From Chloroflexota bacterium (lineage in GTDB: Bacteria > Chloroflexota > Anaerolineae > Promineifilales > Promineifilaceae): a DNA stretch of 64,000 nt. Positions within the stretch are counted from its first letter, which is position 1; each line of letters begins with the position of its first letter. Below, piece after piece: positions 1 through 7,209 of the stretch. The stretch spans positions 1 through 64,000 of the forward strand of contig JAKEFB010000042.1 of NCBI GenBank assembly GCA_022616275.1, in the 5' to 3' direction. The notes under the pieces were generated by a model. That model ran no database searches. It was not told the origin of the DNA and saw only the letters and a program-made list of their open reading frames with translations. The position numbers and the translations under genes were made by a program.

Positions 1-60
1 GCCCGCGGCTTCAATCCCCTCTTTGAATGCTGGCGCCACTTGGGCTTTGTCTTCGACCAT
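1..60 (-). CDS. Possible start of a CDS running off the left edge
   Basis: An ATG at 58-60 on the minus strand opens a frame that stays open to the window edge. It has a GGGAG ribosome-binding site about five bases upstream and encodes roughly 20 residues beginning MVEDKAQVAP. Too little is visible to name a product. The plus strand of the same bases reads as an open frame ending in TGA at 70-72, so the end of a plus-strand gene is an equal alternative. Confidence 0.3.
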   Translation of the reverse strand, partial: MVEDKAQVAPAFKEGIEAAG

Positions 61-115
61 GCCGCTCCCTGACCACTTCTGACACAATTCTGAACTGTTA
101 CGTGCCAGAATTCAT

Positions 116-144
116 TTGACCACCCTATACCGCTCATGTATAAT
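116..144 (+). promoter_or_regulatory. Sigma70-type promoter of the rpmH operon
   Basis: TTGACC at 116-121 and a perfect TATAAT at 139-144 are separated by 17 bases, matching the housekeeping sigma-factor consensus. Transcription should start near 151, giving a leader of about 120 bases before rpmH. No other promoter of this quality lies ahead of the six-gene run up to 3998, so it probably drives the whole operon. Confidence 0.8.
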
Positions 145-236
145 CATCCATCGGCTTTGTGAAGAACAACGCAAGCCATTAAAGCAGGCGGCCAGACCAA
201 TAGAAGTTGGCGGCCTGTGTGAGTGACAATTCCACG

Positions 237-260
237 GGGCTTATAAGCCCTTGTTTTTTT
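237..260 (+). promoter_or_regulatory. Terminator-like hairpin in the rpmH leader
   Basis: The self-complementary GGGCTTATAAGCCC at 237-250 is followed directly by a T-rich run at 251-260, the form of an intrinsic terminator. It lies between the promoter and the GGAG ribosome-binding site at 261-264. A second imperfect stem lies upstream, CAGGC with GCCTG plus inner pairs, at about 185-217. Such a position suggests attenuation of the ribosomal-protein operon. An RNA processing or stability element is the alternative. Confidence 0.55.
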
Positions 261-272
261 GGAGAAAGAGTC

Positions 273-506
273 ATGCCAAAACGTACTTATCAACCCAAAA
301 TTCGCCGGCGCGTGAGGGTGCATGGTTTCCGGGCCCGGATGCGGACCAGGGGCGGCCGTGACGTCTTGAAAAGCCGCCGCTTGAGAGGCCGGAAAACCCT
401 GACTCCGAAGATGAATAACCACGTCAAGCGCATCAACTGGAACGGCACCCGGGCACGCAGCTACCGGGCGATCAAAGAAGCCACTGGCGGTAAGCAATCT
501 GCCTGA
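273..506 (+). CDS. rpmH: 50S ribosomal protein L34, C-terminally extended
   Basis: L34 is a small basic protein of the large ribosomal subunit. The start at 273 is set by GGAGAAAGAG at 261-270; the frame is open further upstream but without a ribosome-binding site. Residues 1-48 carry the family signature: [15 protein letters not shown], then a basic stretch ending GRKTLTP. The protein is 77 residues whereas L34 is usually 44-50, so about 28 residues are added at the C-terminus. rnpA follows four bases later, the classic order. Confidence 0.95.
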   Translation: MPKRTYQPKIRRRVRVHGFRARMRTRGGRDVLKSRRLRGRKTLTPKMNNHVKRINWNGTRARSYRAIKEATGGKQSA

Positions 507-509
507 CGG

Positions 510-884
510 ATGCAGCGCCGCTTTCGTCTGCGGCGCCAGGCTGACTTTGAGCAATTGCGCCATCATGGCCAGCGCTGGCGCCATCCCCTGGCTCTCCTGA
601 TTGTCGTGACCAATCACCAGACTGTAAGCCGGTTCGGTTTTTCCGCCAGCAAACGGGTTGGTAAGGCAACCGTGCGTAATCGCGCCCGACGGTTGCTGCG
701 CGAGGCCGTTCGTCTTCACCTGCATGAGATCAGTCAGGGGTGGGATTGCCTGTTTGTGGCCCGTCAGGAGACGGCCGACGCACCTTTGGCCGAGGTAGAA
801 GCGGCCGTTTTGCAATTATTGGGCCGCGCCGGTGTCCTGGCGCTGGAGCAAAAACCGGGTCTTGCGGAAGCACCCGGTTCTTAG
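510..884 (+). CDS. rnpA: Ribonuclease P protein component
   Basis: The protein subunit of RNase P binds the catalytic RNA and helps mature the 5' ends of tRNAs. The 124-residue length is normal. The N-terminal RRQADFEQL segment and the family signature KRVGKATVRNRARRLLREA (about residues 47-65) are clear. It sits four bases after rpmH and ten bases before yidD, consistent with one transcript. The start codon ATG at 510 has only weak ribosome-binding sequence, so it may be translationally coupled to rpmH. Confidence 0.95.
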   Translation: MQRRFRLRRQADFEQLRHHGQRWRHPLALLIVVTNHQTVSRFGFSASKRVGKATVRNRARRLLREAVRLHLHEISQGWDCLFVARQETADAPLAEVEAAVLQLLGRAGVLALEQKPGLAEAPGS

Positions 885-893
885 TGTGGGACT

Positions 894-1103
894 ATGAAAC
901 AAATCGCCTTGCTCCTGATTCGAATTTATCAGAAAACTCTTTCCCGGGTCCTGCCCCCCAGTTGCCGTTTTACGCCATCTTGTTCGCATTACGGGTATGA
1001 AGCGATTGCCAAGTATGGCTTTGTCAAAGGGGGCTGGCTGGCTATGAAGCGCATTAGCCGCTGCCATCCCCTCAATCCGGGGGGATATGACCCGGTTCCT
1101 TAG
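894..1103 (+). CDS. yidD: Membrane protein insertion efficiency factor YidD
   Basis: YidD is a small membrane-associated protein that assists YidC-dependent insertion. The 69 residues include the family core: [10 protein letters not shown], then [15 protein letters not shown], then [15 protein letters not shown]. The four cysteines typical of the family are present. It follows rnpA and lies one gene before yidC, as in most bacteria. It ends in TAG at 1101-1103. Confidence 0.95.
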   Translation: MKQIALLLIRIYQKTLSRVLPPSCRFTPSCSHYGYEAIAKYGFVKGGWLAMKRISRCHPLNPGGYDPVP

Positions 1104-1113
1104 TGGAGGAAAC

Positions 1114-2259
1114 TTGTATTCTATCAGACGGCCGGCCGGACAGCCGGCTCTCTTGTTCTTTATTCTGGCCAGCCTCATCCTGGCCGCTTGCGGTACTCAG
1201 GTGGCCAATACCGATTGGCCGGGTCTGACGGCCGCCGACAACCAGGTCTACGTGGCCTCTGGCTCTGGCGTGCTGGCCGTGGACGTGGCCGAGGAAAAGC
1301 AGCTCTGGCTCTTCCCGGAAGATCCGCAAGCCCGGCTGCAATTTTACGCCGCCCCCGCAGTGGCCGAGGATCGGGTGATCGTTGGCGATTATGGCGCGGC
1401 CGGCGGCCTGTTTTCACCCAGCGTGCGGGTAAGTATCTACGCCCTGAACGCCGATAACGGGCAGGTAGCCTGGGTGGTGAGCGACGTGGCCAAAGACCGG
1501 ATTATTGCTCCGCCGCTGCAGGTGGAAGAGATGGTTTTTGTCGGCACGGCCGACAACGTGCTGCTGGCCCTGGACGCCGGCAGCGGGCAGTTGCGCTGGC
1601 GGTTTGATACTGGCCACAGCATTTGGGGCCAGCCGACCTACGACGATGGCGTTTTGTTTGTCTCTTCCCTGGACAAAGAAGTGTATGCCCTGGACGCGGA
1701 CAGCGGCCGGGAAATATGGCGCCACACCTTCGCCGGCGCGGTCGCCAGCAAGCCCATCGTAGACGATGGCCTGGTCTACGTCAGTAGCTTTGATAAACGC
1801 CTGCACGCCCTGGATCGCGAAACCGGCAACGAGGAATGGTCGGCCGAGGCCGGCGATTGGGTCTGGGCCGCGCCGGTCCTGAATGGCGACCTGGTCTATT
1901 ACGTGGACGTGAGCGGCAACGTTTACGCCGTCGAGGCAGCTTCCGGGACCAGGGTCTGGATGCAAAATATAGGTGGCCTGGTTCGGGCAACCCCTTTGCT
2001 GGTAGACGGCGTGCTTTACGTGGCTTCGGCCGGCGACGTGAACGTAAACGAAGCCGAGCGGCAAGGGGCGCTCATTGCCCTGGACGACGAAGACGGCCGG
2101 GAATTGTGGCGCAAGACGACCTCGGCCCCACTCTATACCACACCTGTGGCCGTGAATGATACTATTGTGGTCGCCCTGATTAGCCAGGATGCATTGTTGT
2201 TGGTCTTTGACCAGAAAGACGGCAGCCAGCGCTGGAGCTTCCGGCCGGCGCTTGAGTAG
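1114..2259 (+). CDS. PQQ-like beta-propeller lipoprotein (BamB-like)
   Basis: An exported beta-propeller protein anchored as a lipoprotein. A hydrophobic segment ends in the lipobox LAAC about 20 residues in. The rest is a series of propeller blades with repeated motifs such as VYALDADSGREIW, LHALDRETGNEEW and VYAVEAASGTRVW, the PQQ/BamB repeat. A TTG at 1114 with GGAGGA at 1105-1110 is preferred. An ATG at 1087 in the same frame would overlap yidD and lacks a good site. Its place between yidD and yidC suggests a role in envelope assembly, but BamB itself belongs to Gram-negative outer membranes and equivalence is not shown. Confidence 0.8.
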   Translation: MYSIRRPAGQPALLFFILASLILAACGTQVANTDWPGLTAADNQVYVASGSGVLAVDVAEEKQLWLFPEDPQARLQFYAAPAVAEDRVIVGDYGAAGGLFSPSVRVSIYALNADNGQVAWVVSDVAKDRIIAPPLQVEEMVFVGTADNVLLALDAGSGQLRWRFDTGHSIWGQPTYDDGVLFVSSLDKEVYALDADSGREIWRHTFAGAVASKPIVDDGLVYVSSFDKRLHALDRETGNEEWSAEAGDWVWAAPVLNGDLVYYVDVSGNVYAVEAASGTRVWMQNIGGLVRATPLLVDGVLYVASAGDVNVNEAERQGALIALDDEDGRELWRKTTSAPLYTTPVAVNDTIVVALISQDALLLVFDQKDGSQRWSFRPALE

Positions 2260-2291
2260 GCGCCCCGGCCCAGCTTTGTAGGAAAATAACT

Positions 2292-3203
2292 ATGTGGGAT
2301 GCATTAATCATTGACCCCATGACCAATGCGTTGTTGCTCTTTTATCATTTCCTGGGCAACAACTTTGTCCTGGCTATTGCCGTCTTTACCGTCGTGGTTC
2401 GCCTGATTACGCTGCCGTTGAATTTGCGCCAGCAACAGACGAGCCTGAGAATGCAGGAGCTTCAGCCGCAAATTCAGGCCATTCAAAAGAAATATAAGGA
2501 CAACCCGGCCAAGATGCAGGAAGAGTTCCGCAGAATTGGCTATAACCCGGCCGAAAGTCTCTCCGGCTGCTTGCCCCTTATTCCGACCATGGTTGTCTTG
2601 TTGGGGTTGTACCGGGCGATCATTATCCTGCTGGGCTCTACCCCTAAATCCCTGTTTGAGTTGACTGATCGCGTCTATGGTTGGGTGGATCAGCTTGTGA
2701 ATCTGTCCTCAACGTTACCTATCCCCAACAAGTTTTTGTGGATGAACCTGGCCCAGCCGGACCCCTTTTACGCGCTGCCCATCCTGGTCTTTGTGACCAT
2801 GTACATCAGCCAGAAGTTCCTGACGCCAACCCCCAAACCACAGCAGAATGGCAAGAAGCCGCAAGATGAAAACCCGATGGCGTCCATGACCCAGTCCATG
2901 CAGTACACGATGCCGATCATGTTTGGCTTCTTTTCCCTTTCTTTTCCGGCCGGCCTGTCTGTCTACTTCATTCTGTCTAACATTATCAGCATCGGCCAGG
3001 GGTACATCACCAAGGCCAACATGAATAAGCTGCAAAGCGCCAGGGGCAGCAACAATTTGCCGGCCACGACAGGTATCCCGGAGACCGAAGAGGTAAAGGG
3101 TACGGCTGTGCCCGAGAGCAGGGCCAACGGCCAGCCTGGCAGTAAGAAGCCAGCCAAGCGATCTACCAGACAACGCAGACGCCGCTCGGCCAAGCGGCGG
3201 TAA
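2292..3203 (+). CDS. yidC: Membrane protein insertase YidC/Oxa1
   Basis: YidC inserts and folds inner-membrane proteins, alone or with SecYEG. The 303-residue protein is of the short Oxa1/SpoIIIJ type without a large periplasmic domain. It has a first membrane segment near residues 22-45, then the conserved cytoplasmic hairpin (LRMQELQPQIQAIQKKYKDN), and the LSGCLPLIPTMVVLLGLYRAI segment, followed by two more membrane spans. The last ~20 residues are almost all Arg, Lys and Ser, as in YidC forms with a ribosome-binding tail. It lies in the usual order before jag. Confidence 0.95.
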   Translation: MWDALIIDPMTNALLLFYHFLGNNFVLAIAVFTVVVRLITLPLNLRQQQTSLRMQELQPQIQAIQKKYKDNPAKMQEEFRRIGYNPAESLSGCLPLIPTMVVLLGLYRAIIILLGSTPKSLFELTDRVYGWVDQLVNLSSTLPIPNKFLWMNLAQPDPFYALPILVFVTMYISQKFLTPTPKPQQNGKKPQDENPMASMTQSMQYTMPIMFGFFSLSFPAGLSVYFILSNIISIGQGYITKANMNKLQSARGSNNLPATTGIPETEEVKGTAVPESRANGQPGSKKPAKRSTRQRRRRSAKRR

Positions 3204-3257
3204 GAGGTCGGGAAGAGCGGCCGGGCGAGAAGGCGAACAGAGGTGCAAGGGAGAACG

Positions 3258-3998
3258 ATGTCAACGGAAAGACGTACCCTGGAAGTGCGGGGCGAAAATG
3301 TCGAGCAGGCTATCGAGGCGGGCCTGGCTGAGTTAGGACTGACCCGCGCGGATGCTATTGTTGAAGTTTTAGATGAAGGGAGCAGCGGTTTCCTGGGTAT
3401 CGGCGGCCGGGACGCCGTGGTGCGGTTGACTATGCTGGCAGAGTCGCCACCAGAACCGGCCGTGGCTCCTGTAGCGCCGGAAGCTGCCCAAGTTCCAGGC
3501 GAGCCAGGCGTTTCCGAACCGGATGAGGCGGAAGCAGCGCGAGAAGTTGTTACCACGCTGTTGGAGAAAATGCACGTCAGGGCCACAGTCACCGTCCACT
3601 ATTCAGACCCGGACGACATAACCGGCGAGCGCCGGCCGGTGGTCAACATTGAGGGTGATGACCTGAGTATGTTGATTGGGCCGCACGGCGAGACGTTGAA
3701 CGCCTTCCAATTCGTGTCGCGGCTGATAGCCGGACACGCCCTGCACAAACGGCCGGCGTTCATAGTAGACGTGGCCAGTTACCGGGAGCGACGCGAACAG
3801 GCCCTGGCTCGCCTGGCCGAGCGTATGGCCAGCAAAGCGATGCAACAGGGCCGGCCGATTAGCCTGGAGCCGATGCCGGCCAACGAGCGCCGCATCATTC
3901 ACATGACGCTGCGCGACCACCGCGGCGTCTACACCGAGAGCATGGGGGAAGGGAACCGGCGCAAGGTCCGCATTTTCCCTAAACCTACCCGGCGCTGA
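3258..3998 (+). CDS. jag: RNA-binding protein Jag/KhpB (SpoIIIJ-associated)
   Basis: Jag (KhpB/EloR) is an RNA-binding protein often encoded beside yidC. The start ATG at 3258 is preceded by AGGGAG; an in-frame GTG at 3243 is less likely. Domains are in family order: Jag_N at about residues 1-60 (GSSGFLGIGGRDAVV), an acidic Ala/Pro linker, a KH domain at about 110-175 with LIGPHGETLNAFQFV, and a C-terminal R3H domain with PMPANERRIIHMTL. Length is 246 residues. The operon ends here; mnmE and mnmG, common next neighbours, are absent. Confidence 0.93.
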   Translation: MSTERRTLEVRGENVEQAIEAGLAELGLTRADAIVEVLDEGSSGFLGIGGRDAVVRLTMLAESPPEPAVAPVAPEAAQVPGEPGVSEPDEAEAAREVVTTLLEKMHVRATVTVHYSDPDDITGERRPVVNIEGDDLSMLIGPHGETLNAFQFVSRLIAGHALHKRPAFIVDVASYRERREQALARLAERMASKAMQQGRPISLEPMPANERRIIHMTLRDHRGVYTESMGEGNRRKVRIFPKPTRR

Positions 3999-4005
3999 CA
4001 GGAAA

Positions 4006-4088
4006 ACGCGAATGATGCGAATGAACGAATCACGCGAATAATTTATTAAAAATTGGCGTAATTCGCTTATTCGTGCCATTCGCGATTA
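4006..4088. repeat. Imperfect inverted repeat between convergent genes
   Basis: The left arm (4007-4030, words CGCGAATG, GCGAAT and CGAAT) is matched by the right arm (about 4061-4084, ATTCGC, ATTCG and CATTCGCG), with an AT-rich loop between. The arms pair imperfectly over about 24 positions. It starts eight bases after the jag stop and ends at the stop of the opposing gene. It probably acts as a two-way terminator, although neither side has a clean T-run. Confidence 0.6.
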
Positions 4089-5207
4089 GTGATCGCGTAT
4101 CAACCGGACCACCTGGCGGGCGGTCAGGCCGGCCCGTTGCCAGAGACGCCGGCCGTAACCCAAGGCCCGGCCGCCGTCTGTGGCGTAGTTCTGGCGAACG
4201 AATTCAGGCGGGGGAACGAGTAGCCGGCCGGCCAGGCGCAGCGTATCAGCCACAGAATCCACCAACAGCAATTCAATCAGGCGGGGCACAGGTCCCTGGC
4301 GCAGAGCTTTACGGCCGGGGGTCAGAGAATGCCAGCCGGCCGTTCGCCGGGCCAGCCAGCGCTGGGCTGGTGGGGTAGCCGGTTGGGGCAAGCCGGCCAG
4401 CTCGAAAAGCCGGGCGGCCACGTCCAGGATGTGGGCCAGGGCGCAGCGCGCCCCGGCCTCGCCAGCCAACTGGCGCAGCAGGTCTGGATCGGCAATGGCG
4501 CGAGCCAGTAGCGCGGCATCTATCATAAACGAGAGACGGTTGTAGAGGTTGTGGCGGGCGTGCAGCGCCGTGTAGACCAACGCGTCCTCGCCGGCCATCA
4601 GCCATGTTTCCAGGCCGGCTATCTGACCCGGCCGGGCCCTCTGCCAGATTTGCTCGACGTCCCAGCCCGGCCGGATCCGTCGCACCAGGTCGGTGTGGAT
4701 CTCAATCATGGTGTGATGCCGGTTGTGGACGTAGGGCGGCAGGTGGTGCCACTCCGGCCGGGGCACGTTGGGGTGAGGGTGATAGCCGCTTTCCTGGAGA
4801 ACAGTTAGGGCAGCCGGGCCGGCGCCGGGTGGCACCAGCAGGTCCAGGTCGTCGAAGTAACGCAGAGTGATACTGGGGTAAACGGTGTGGGCCAGGGCAA
4901 TGCCCTTGATCGGCATGACTCGAATGCCGGCCGCTGCCAGGCGCTGGTGCAGTTCCTGGAAAGCTTCGACCATCACCGCCGCCCGCATCCGCCGCCGCCG
5001 GGCCTCGTGCAGGATTTTGGCGGCCACGCCATCCGGTATTCCCTGGCGTGGCAGCGTGGCCTCGATCACGGGAACCAGGTTATGGCCGGCCGCCAGTTGA
5101 AAAAGCCGCTCCCAATCTATGCTGAGGGCCGGGATTTCAGTGAAGGGCCGGCCGGTGATCAGGCTGTGGATGGCCCGGAGTAGAAGATGCTCTTCGGCCG
5201 TAATCAT
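4086..5207 (-). CDS. Nucleotidyltransferase family protein (PF14907-like)
   Basis: Resembles the family of uncharacterised nucleotidyltransferases found near glycan and peptide biosynthesis genes. The 373-residue protein has a helical N-terminus. Around residues 100-135 lies the nucleotidyltransferase core with PIKGIALA followed by RYFDDLDLLVP, the Asp-x-Asp type metal site. A histidine-rich stretch (PEWHHLPPYVHNRHH) and IEIHTDL follow, then an alpha-helical C-terminal half. Its start overlaps the stop of the upstream gene by four bases, so the two are coupled. The substrate is unknown. Confidence 0.7.
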   Translation of the reverse strand: MITAEEHLLLRAIHSLITGRPFTEIPALSIDWERLFQLAAGHNLVPVIEATLPRQGIPDGVAAKILHEARRRRMRAAVMVEAFQELHQRLAAAGIRVMPIKGIALAHTVYPSITLRYFDDLDLLVPPGAGPAALTVLQESGYHPHPNVPRPEWHHLPPYVHNRHHTMIEIHTDLVRRIRPGWDVEQIWQRARPGQIAGLETWLMAGEDALVYTALHARHNLYNRLSFMIDAALLARAIADPDLLRQLAGEAGARCALAHILDVAARLFELAGLPQPATPPAQRWLARRTAGWHSLTPGRKALRQGPVPRLIELLLVDSVADTLRLAGRLLVPPPEFVRQNYATDGGRALGYGRRLWQRAGLTARQVVRLIRDH

Positions 5208-5779
5208 TCGGCCTGAAGGATGCTGCCGCAGTAAGCGCAGGCGGCGTTGTGGCTATCTATCCACTCGACTTCGTCGCTGCGAACCGGCGCAGCGCATTGG
5301 GGGCATTGGGCCGGCAGCCGGCCGGGTGGTTGCCCGGCCGGTTCCATAGGAGCGGCCACAGAGAGACGGCCCTGGTACTCCCTTTGCAGGGTATCGGCTT
5401 CAGCCGCCAGGTTGTTCCGGCGCAAGGCAGCCAGGAGGCGCTCCAGGGCCTGGCTGGCCTGGCCGGTCCGGCCGTGAGCCAGCATGGTATCCAGGGTGGC
5501 GCGGGCGTGGACTAATGTAGTCTGGCCATTGCCGGCCAGGCCAAAGCTTTCGGCGGCGCGCAGGTGTAACTGCACGGCCCGGCGGGGCATGTGATGGGCT
5601 TCGGCTTCCTGGGCCAGGCGAGCGAACAATGGCCCAGCTTCTTGATAGCGGCCGGCATTAAAAAGCTGGTTGGCTTCGTGCAGCACAGCCAGCAAGCCGC
5701 CACGGAGCGGGCGGGGCCGGCCGCCGAACAACGGTGGCCCCCAACGCATTGGACCCGGGCGGCGTGGTCGAAAACGCAC
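5204..5779 (-). CDS. TPR-like protein with C-terminal zinc ribbon
   Basis: A 191-residue soluble protein of unknown role. The start is a GTG at 5779 with GGAGGTAAT just upstream. The N-terminal 20 residues are Arg/Pro/Gly-rich. Residues 25-125 are helical with TPR-like pairs (LFNAGRYQEAGPLFARLA, AVQLHLRAAESFGLAG). The C-terminus has two Cys-x-x-Cys pairs, CPQC and CAYC, forming a zinc ribbon about 28 residues apart. It lies between a HemL-like gene (21 bases) and the nucleotidyltransferase (four-base overlap), so the three are probably co-transcribed. Confidence 0.6.
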   Translation of the reverse strand: MRFRPRRPGPMRWGPPLFGGRPRPLRGGLLAVLHEANQLFNAGRYQEAGPLFARLAQEAEAHHMPRRAVQLHLRAAESFGLAGNGQTTLVHARATLDTMLAHGRTGQASQALERLLAALRRNNLAAEADTLQREYQGRLSVAAPMEPAGQPPGRLPAQCPQCAAPVRSDEVEWIDSHNAACAYCGSILQAE

Positions 5780-5800
5780 AGGATTACCTCCGCTTCTCCA

Positions 5801-7117
5801 TTATCGCTTGGCCAGCACGTGCTTGACGGCGTCCTCGTACTTTTGCAGCGTTTCGTCCGCGTCGGCTTCGGTATGGTCTGAGCAGAGGAACCACGGCTCA
5901 CGGCCGTCGGGATCAGGCATGACGCCGTTGTCTACCAGGTGCATGGCGATTTCTTCGTACAGTTCCCAATCGCCAAATTCGGATAGCTCGCGGAAGTCGC
6001 GCGGCCGCCTGTCGCTGAGGCAGATGCCGAACATGCCCGGCGTACCAAAGACATAGTGGGGAACAGCGTGGCGGCTGAGGATTTCGTCAATGCCTTTCAT
6101 CAGTATGGTGCCGACGTGGTTGATTTTTCCAAAGACGTCGTGGGTGCGCATATATTCCAGCGTGGCGTCGGCCGCGGCCGTCCCAACTGCATTGCCGGTG
6201 TAGGTGCCGCCCTGGGCGACTTTACCGGGGGCAATGGTCATCATGATGTCGCGGTGGCCGCCGATGGCGGCAATGGGATAACCGTTGCCCATGGCCTTGG
6301 CGTAGGTAGACAGGTCGGGGATCACGCCGAAATATTCCCGAGCCCCACCCAGGGCAATACGGAAGCCGGTCTTGACCTCGTCAAAGATCAAAACGATCCC
6401 GTAATGGTCGCACTGTTCACGCAAAAATTGCAGGTAGCCTGGCTGGGGCATCAGGGCGCAGGCGTTGCCTAAAATCGGCTCGACGATGATGGCGGCAATC
6501 TGCTCACCTTTTTCCTTGAGGATGTCGCCTAATATTTCCACGTCGTTCCAGGGGCAGAGCTGGACCAGGTCGCGGAGGACTTCGGGAATGCCCAGGCTTT
6601 GCTTATAGGCCACCGGCTTGTGGCGTTCGCCCATGCCCTCAACCTTGCCGTTGGCCGTGGACCAGAGCAGGTAATCCTGGAAGCCGTGGTAGGAGCCTTC
6701 AAATTTCAAGACTATGTCCCGGCCGGTGTAGCCGCGCGCCATCCGGATGGCGTGCATGGTGCATTCGGTGCCGGTGTTGGTCAGACGGACCATCTCAACC
6801 CCAGGACAGGTGGCGATAATGTGCTCAGCCACGCGCACCTCGTATTCGTGGGTGGCGGCAAAGGTAACGCCGTGGTGGATAGCCTCGATGACCCGCTCGA
6901 TGACATAGGGGTCTACGTGGCCCAGGATAATGGGGCCGAAGCCCAGCCGGTAATCAATGTACCGCTTGCCGTCGAAATCGTAGACGTAGCCATCCTGGCC
7001 ACGGGCCACCACCGGCGTCGTGTCGTCACTCCAGTAGCGGAAATTGGAGTTAACGCCATAGGGAATCACCCGGCGGGCGCGCTCATAAAATTCGTGGGAC
7101 TTTTGTCCGTGGGGCAT
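5801..7117 (-). CDS. Glutamate-1-semialdehyde aminomutase-family aminotransferase
   Basis: A class-III PLP-dependent aminotransferase of the HemL type, 438 residues. Seen are GVNSNFRYW near the N-terminus, the cofactor-contacting NTGTECTMHAIRMARGYTGR, IVEPILGN, the Asp of LIFDEVKTGFR and the presumed Schiff-base lysine in TYAKAMGNGYPIAA. In HemL, glutamate-1-semialdehyde becomes 5-aminolevulinate for tetrapyrroles. This copy has no haem genes beside it and departs from the canonical N-terminal GVNSPVRAF, so another substrate is possible. AAGGAAGG precedes the start. Confidence 0.75.
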   Translation of the reverse strand: MPHGQKSHEFYERARRVIPYGVNSNFRYWSDDTTPVVARGQDGYVYDFDGKRYIDYRLGFGPIILGHVDPYVIERVIEAIHHGVTFAATHEYEVRVAEHIIATCPGVEMVRLTNTGTECTMHAIRMARGYTGRDIVLKFEGSYHGFQDYLLWSTANGKVEGMGERHKPVAYKQSLGIPEVLRDLVQLCPWNDVEILGDILKEKGEQIAAIIVEPILGNACALMPQPGYLQFLREQCDHYGIVLIFDEVKTGFRIALGGAREYFGVIPDLSTYAKAMGNGYPIAAIGGHRDIMMTIAPGKVAQGGTYTGNAVGTAAADATLEYMRTHDVFGKINHVGTILMKGIDEILSRHAVPHYVFGTPGMFGICLSDRRPRDFRELSEFGDWELYEEIAMHLVDNGVMPDPDGREPWFLCSDHTEADADETLQKYEDAVKHVLAKR

Positions 7118-7139
7118 AGAACCTTCCTTGTTTTAAATA

Positions 7140-7202
7140 GTTGATGGTTGATGGTGGATAGTTGATGGTGGACTACCAACCACCAACTAACAACTATCAA
7201 CT
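7140..7202. repeat. Word-built inverted repeat downstream of serA
   Basis: The left half repeats GTTGATGG and GGATAGTTGATGG; the right half repeats the complement, CCACCAAC, CAACTA and CAACTATCAAC. The two halves can fold into an imperfect long hairpin. It ends seven bases from the stop of serA and also fills the leader of the HemL-like gene. It may serve as a terminator or 3'-end stabiliser for serA. Confidence 0.6.
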
Positions 7203-7209
7203 TGCCTTT

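Noticed and set aside
1-272. Replication origin next to rpmH
   Set aside because: The rpmH-rnpA region often lies near oriC, but no DnaA boxes (TTATCCACA-type), AT-rich unwinding region or dnaA/dnaN genes are visible.
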